Below are positions 58,882 to 64,000 of a stretch of DNA of 64,000 bases, piece by piece. The position numbers and the translations under genes were made by a program. The stretch spans positions 31,806,001 to 31,870,000 of the forward strand of contig OX579635.1 in the NCBI GenBank assembly GCA_951230915.1. Direction: 5' to 3'. The notes under the pieces were generated by a model that was not told where the DNA came from, searched no databases, and saw only the letters and a list, made by a program, of their open reading frames with translations. This DNA comes from Antitrichia curtipendula (taxonomy: Eukaryota > Streptophyta > Bryopsida > Hypnales > Leucodontaceae). Within the stretch, counting starts at the first letter, position 1; every line of letters begins with the position of its first letter.

Positions 58882-59352
58882 AAGTTCACAAAGAAGCGTG
58901 ATGTGTCGATCTCACCGTGACATGAGCTTTAGACTGAAGCAGCTCCCCTCGTTACCAGCAAAACGCAGTCTGTAATCAAGGTATGGACCGAGTCCTCGCA
59001 GTAGTAGATTGGTGCTTTCCAGATCCAACTTTTTCAGATTCAGTTCTTGCAGCTTGATGGCTAAGAATTGAACATTGCGAGTCCAATTAATATTTGTATC
59101 CAAGGTCCAACTACGATAATCTGGGAAGACCCACAAACGGAAGCTTGATGTGTCGGTCTCACCGTGCATGTCGACATGAGCTTCAGATCCAGATTTATCG
59201 AAGCAGATCCCCTCGTTACCATTTCAACAAACGCAGTCTCGTAATCAAGCTGTGGAGTTCTCGCAGTAGTAGATCAGATTGGTGCTTTCCAAATCAAACT
59301 TTCACGGAGCTTCGATTTCAGATCCAGTTCTCGCAGCTTGATGCATGGCTGG
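58882..59352. repeat. Tandem duplication, ~247-bp period
   Basis: Copy 1 at about 58882-59065 and copy 2 at about 59129-59352 share gaagc(g/t)tgatgtgtcg, tctcaccgtg, cgcagtagtagat, ttggtgctttcca and ttctcgcagcttgatg-type blocks. They lie just upstream of the possible exon at 58654, so this may be a duplicated promoter or a local TE fragment. Confidence 0.75.
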
Positions 59353-61179
59353 AATCGATTCCGGTGACGAGCAGCATTCAATTGAGGCTTTCCTTCAATT
59401 CTAAGTTGGAAGTAGCTAGCTAGTCCGACCGTTCTCATACAGTCATTGATCTCTCTGTCTATTGCAGTCACTGTTTTCTTGGCCCAAGACAATATGGTTA
59501 CAATACATTATTCTAGAAAGCATTTGAATTCTTACACTACTTGAATATTTTTTAGAAATGACAACAAGCCGCATGCATGATTTACTTTACTTGAAGTTTT
59601 TTGGAATTGGTCAACAAAGTGTGTTGCATACAATCTAATCACATTGAGTTGAGTTCTTCTTAAATGGAGGTTTAATTGGGTCTCACCTTTGCAAAAAGAG
59701 GGTTGCACCCACCACAAATTTAATCGCACCACTTGAGGTGTTGGGTGCCCTCTTTCTGCACAGGTGGGACTGAAAATCGTAGAAGCCAACTTGAAGTGTG
59801 ATTAGATTGCATGCAACACGCCTTGTTGACACTCCCACAAAAATTGAAGTTAGTACAGCAAGGCGCCATGCCTTGTTGTCATTCCTAAAAACATTCAAGC
59901 TAGTAGTATAAGAATCAGTCAAATACTTTCTAGAATAAGTATTGAACGGGTTTTTCAACATGACTTTACAATTCACTTTATATTGACTCTATTGAGCAAG
60001 AAAATTGATTATCTGTTTTAGATTGAAGCCACCTTCTCATACTGGATACAAGGAAAACAAGCAGCAACGCTGTAAGAGACTTTGTCCTTGTAGCAAATTG
60101 TAGTACACAGGCTATGACATAGCTTACATTGCACAGTCATGAATAAAATCATTATTGGAAGAAGCACATCAGTCAGATAGGACAAGTTCGTATTGCATCC
60201 AATGCAGAGGAGGTTAGATCTTGAAGTTTCTTAACCTCGTTCTTAACTCTGTAACTTGTTTTAGAATGTGGCGTACTGATTGCAGGATTTGAGTGAGCTG
60301 GTCTTGACTTCATTTTGTTTGGGCTCTTCAAAGGTTTCTTCAAAGATTCCTTTGGAGAATCCAAATAAGCTCATTAGTACCGACTGGTCATTTGAACAAC
60401 TTAGATTTCAAATGTCAATGGCCACAAATTCCATCTTCTACGTACCAATCTTTCTTCATGATAGGTCGATGAAGGTGTGATGATTTTGTGTTCAATCTTG
60501 GTTTTTAAGAGCGCAACAGGCATCTGCCAAGGCATGCGCAAACAATATAATTTTGAGAGACTGTGGCTAGACTGCATTCGGGATGAGCTAGACAATCAAC
60601 CGGGCTCAATGAAACTGCAAAATCTGATTCAAATGAAAAGCTTGGAATCGACGGAGTAGTACGTGATTTACAAGCTACTGTACTTGCATTGAGATCATAA
60701 ATATTGAACATTGGCAGGAGTGAGAGCATTTTTGCATCTTTTGGAAATTCCAGGTTGGCTTTATGTTGTTTCCTTTTGTGCGCAGGTTCAGTTCCTTGTA
60801 AACGAGGTTTTGCCCAATTACAAAGCTGGTGTAACTATATCAAATTGGAGAAGATTACGAGAGGTTTTCCTCGTACCTATCCCATCATGGAACCACTGCA
60901 GATCGATTCTGGTCAAGTTCTGCACATTGCGACCCAGCTCATCTGGGTTTTTTCAACTTGGAATCGGTATCGTTCGCAACTTTACAAGCTTGCGTCTACT
61001 GCCCATGCCATGGCTGTCTCTTTGCTTCAAAGCCCCAAGCAGTGCGGTAGGGTACTAATTAATGAATCGGATGCGCGCACGGGACTTTGCTAATCTTGAG
61101 GGAGCAAGTAGACTTGCAGGACATCATTGACACATGGTCTTTTGAGAGATCCGTCTGTGCGGCCTTTGATTCAGGTTAC
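59353..61179. other. Unassigned region with exon-like pieces
   Basis: Moderate GC between 60200 and 61150, with open + strand stretches (for example around 60480-60660 and 60710-61090), but no family match and no coherent chain of splice sites. It could be a degraded gene. Confidence 0.35.
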
Positions 61180-61226
61180 CCTAAACCCTAAACCCTAAAA
61201 ACCATGAAACCATGAAACCATGAAAC
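61180..61226. repeat. Telomere-like heptamers followed by an 8-bp repeat
   Basis: Three perfect plant telomere units (CCCTAAA, 61180-61200) pass directly into about three copies of ATGAAACC/ACCATGAA. A short interstitial telomere-like tract. Confidence 0.85.
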
Positions 61227-61377
61227 AGGGTTAGATGGTGAATAATTAGATGGTGAATTTGCTTAATTCTAAATTAGCAAATGGTGTAAGCATGATTTGG
61301 GCTAAACTACTGTCACAGTACAGTGGACTTGCTTCACGCTAGATCGTTGAGTATAGGAGGAGGCTGTAAAATGGCTC

Positions 61378-62640
61378 AGGCTTTAAGAACCACCCCTACA
61401 AAAGGCTCTAAAACAGTGCACATGGGTGTTGAAATGGAATTAACTTTTTGTGATGAGGAACTGCCATCCCATGTGAATGATTTTAGGCTATGGAACAAGT
61501 GAGATGGTTCACTATCATGATTGATTTTACTCACAGTAAGAACCTAAATCTGGTAAGGTCTGCAAAATGGCTTTGAAATGTCTAGAAATTGCAAAAAACC
61601 CATCTGTAGCTGAACTCTCTTTTACTAAAATGCCTCTCAGTCACTCATAACTTCTTGGATTGCTCTGAAATTTTAAGCACACAAACTAGACTAGTATGCG
61701 CAACTTCTCCAAAAACTTTTTATTGGAAACGGACATTATATGAAGAAGTAACAAGCTGCCAAAGTTTACTGTAAATAAAAAATGTCGGGATTTTGAAGTT
61801 TGAATTGCTCCCAAACATTCAAGACAACTTCAATTGACATGAAATTTTTTCCACAACAACAGCACTTCAAGGCAAACATAATACAACAAATTTTATTTAA
61901 AAAAAACTTTGGATGAAGGAGATACAAGCCCCCGAAGTTGCAGTCATGAAATGCAATTTGAAGGAGTCAAATGGAAACTGCGAACTTAGATTGGCTTCCA
62001 AAAAATCAGTAAATCTTGGATTCACCTGAAAATTTTACCACACAAACTAGAAGAAAGAGCGCAAATTCTCCAACAAATTTTATTGAATTTGAACATCGGA
62101 TGCAGAAGTTACAACACTTCTAATCAGAGGATGTAGTTTGCATGATTATTAAATCACTAGAGAATTTCTAAATTTCTGACTTGTGTTTGGATGCTTTAAA
62201 AGCTTTGCATGAACGGTTTTATCCATCCTATTAATTGGTTTTTACAACCACTTGATCTTTTCCAGCATGTTGTCTTGTTCATTATTGCAGTATCTAGGAA
62301 CAAGAATAGAGCCCTACTAACATTAGCCTTTAAAAATTTGCTGTAATTTCATTCTGACTCCAAAAATTCTGAAAAAATCAGCAGAGCGCCATCTTCAAAT
62401 TTTCTTCCACTGAAAAAAAGGGCAAAAAAATTGAAGTCCTCCAAGATCTCCAGAAAGGCCTGATTTCCCTTAGATGGGCGCTTTCTGGACCTTCTACCTT
62501 AGAAGGCACTAACTTAGGTACAGAATGTTGCATGTTTTTGTACGCAAAGAAGTACGTGTTCTGTGTGGGGCAATTCAAAACCATGCATTGAATTTTATTA
62601 CTAAGGTAGGATGCTCTAAAATGGACCATTTACAGGCTGT
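61378..62640. repeat. Internally repetitive, probably transposon-derived sequence
   Basis: A unit of roughly 200 bp is repeated about three times with divergence: cacacaaactagactag...tctccaaaaac (61678 onward), a weaker copy near 61855, and cacacaaactagaagaa...tctccaacaaa (62041 onward), each followed by a (g)aagaagt(t)acaa block. No reading frame. Confidence 0.55.
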
Positions 62641-63616
62641 TCCACCTTTTTCATATGCTTCTGTAGATCTTGAGATTTTTTGCATATTTTACAGAGAAAG
62701 ATAAATGGATGTGGCATCTAACACAAGTGGTTTCATAATTTTCCAAGCAATATTGAATTAGTTATGATTTTTCAAAGTTTTTGGTTCTAGGCACCTATTT
62801 ATGACCGTAGGTTTGGCAAAATCAGCACACATGCGGCCTATAAAGGGAGATGAGGAAACCAAGAATCAAAGCGTGGCGATTTGCAATAAGTAACAAGCAA
62901 GGGTTCTTAAAGCGACCATACTTATATCCAATCAATTTCAGAATTTGCATTCTCCAAATAAAGTAGTTGACTTGTTAACTTCTTATTTAAATACTTAAAT
63001 GTCCACCTATCACTACATTTAAGAATGAACCTAACCACATGCTTTAACCATCCACATTTAACCTTTTATACCCACTTTAAGTTGTTCCCACTTTATCTTC
63101 AGTCCATTAAAGTTTGTCACAGATCCATATTAGGACCACTTGAAGTTCATTTTATACCTAAATATAGGGTCGGTTTGAAGAAGATGGGAGCTTTTAGAGC
63201 ACACTATCTTACAACTAAGTTTATGACATATTTTCTAAAGACTTAGAAGTTCAGTCACTTTCAAATTAACATTCTTTTTTTCATGGGTCTTGAATATCCT
63301 CAATTGAAACATGAAGCTGTATTTTTTGTCATGTTTCAAGCTGGGGTGTTAAGACTTCCAATAAGTTACTGGGTTTGCTTTTTTAAAAAAGTCTTATATA
63401 GTTGAAAGTTTGGGACAAAAAAATAATTAGCTCCCATAGTTTGCATTGGAGGCTACTTAACTTGACTTGGCGTATCTCAGGTTTTCATTTTACAGCTAAA
63501 TAATTGTGATCCTACAAGTTCTCTCACTAGATCGATTTTGGAGTAACTGTGGAGAGGTACATCATTCAATGTGATTTTTCATTTTCTAAGTTTCTCATAT
63601 ATTGCATAACATTATG
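62641..63616. other. AT-rich spacer, nothing recognised
   Basis: No exon, RNA gene or complete element was seen. Confidence 0.5.
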
Positions 63617-63950
63617 GTAGAACCACCCGTAGTCGACCACTTAAGCAATTCCGCATATGTTCTTGGAGCAGTAGAAGGCAATGTGAATTTACAGCCTTTG
63701 TAGGAGAGATAGAAATGATGGGCATTGCCAAGTTTTTCATGAATTTTTTCCTTAAACTAAATTTACTATGAATTTTGGAAGTCAAAAGTTGGCCTCAACC
63801 TATATCCAAGATATAGAGTCTTTCAATTTCGACCATTCCATAACTACTTTCCCACTCATTGCTTCCTACTTTTTTGCTCACTAAATCAGGAAAATGTGTC
63901 ATGACTTTATAGTGCCAACCTTGCAAAAGAGGAAAAACCACATTCCAAAC
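63617..63950 (+). repeat. Dispersed repeat, copy 2, with empty TTAA site
   Basis: Starts GGTAGAACCACCC and closely follows copy 1 (8378 onward) without the 583-bp insertion. It reads gaccacTTAAgcaattccgc, with a single TTAA at 63641-63644, exactly where copy 1 carries TTAA-element-TTTA. It is interrupted near 63951 by what looks like a CACTA end. Confidence 0.85.
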
Positions 63951-64000
63951 CACTAGAAGAAACCTGGGTTTTTTTTTACGTCCAAAATTTGGACGTCCAC
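63951..64000. mobile_element. Probable CACTA-type element end, cut by the window edge
   Basis: CACTAGAAGAAACC breaks the alignment of the flanking repeat. It is followed by an ACGTCCAAAATTTGGACGT inverted motif. Only 50 bp are visible. Confidence 0.45.

Noticed and set aside
60280..61093. Open + strand stretches that look partly coding
   Set aside because: No motif, no consistent frame across splice sites and no recognisable family; listed as unassigned.
1..64000. CRISPR arrays, rRNA, tRNA and bacterial-type operons
   Set aside because: No spacer-repeat pattern, no conserved rRNA blocks and no tRNA T-loop/acceptor combination was recognised by eye; a tRNAscan run would settle the last point.

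Overview
This is eukaryotic nuclear DNA, most likely from a seedless land plant such as a moss, liverwort or lycophyte. The coding sequences sit in many short exons with GT-AG introns. One gene is a plant PLS-type pentatricopeptide repeat (PPR) protein with a complete DYW editing domain. Others are plant families: a PCC13-62-type desiccation protein, MULTIPOLAR SPINDLE 1, an OSB/PDF motif and Mediator MED20. The DYW protein resembles moss editing factors as I remember them, but I cannot name the species. Gene density is low (about one gene per 8-9 kb). The spacers are AT-rich and crowded with small non-autonomous DNA transposons. I found no rRNA, tRNA, CRISPR or bacterial operon structure.

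Layout. 1-1.85 kb: AT-rich spacer with TA-flanked and nested miniature elements. 1.85-7.84 kb: a full-length 6-kb piggyBac transposon with TTAA duplications, matching terminal inverted repeats (TIRs), an intact transposase and a decayed companion reading frame. 8.4-9.6 kb: a TTAA miniature element inserted in an older repeat, then a TA-type miniature element. 10.3-15.0 kb (+): a lone gamma-carbonic-anhydrase exon, then OSB-type exons that can be spliced in phase into a PPR-DYW reading frame. 17.9-18.2 kb (+): a two-exon 55-residue micro-protein. 19.2-22.0 kb (-): a ten-exon MPS1 gene. 22.8-24.4 kb: more miniature elements. 26.2-32.5 kb (-): a 17-exon chloroplast-targeted FAD-dependent oxidoreductase. 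34.8-37.4 kb (+): five-exon MED20, divergent from the oxidoreductase. 38.5-43.6 kb (-): four-exon secreted PCC13-62-like ferritin-fold protein. 44.4-44.9 kb: a miniature element with an internal 76-bp tandem expansion. 46.7-48.7 kb (-): four-exon membrane-anchored cyclophilin with altered active-site residues. 49.9-52.3 kb: a head-to-tail pair of TTAA elements, a CACTA-type element and a roughly 590-bp hairpin. 54.9-55.8 kb: a third, longer TTAA element. 58.5-64 kb: mostly unassigned, with one possible first exon, local duplications, a telomere-like run and, at the far end, the empty-site counterpart of the 8.4-kb insertion.

How the parts relate. The genes look like independent housekeeping or organellar genes, not a cluster. 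The strongest leads are (i) the phase-compatible OSB-PDF/PPR-DYW exon chain, which would be a composite organellar nucleic-acid-binding and RNA-editing protein, and (ii) an apparently competent piggyBac beside several TTAA-flanked miniature elements it or a relative may have mobilised, with a paralogous empty site in the same window. Exon models come from splice consensus, phase continuity and remembered family sequences. No alignment or transcript data were available.
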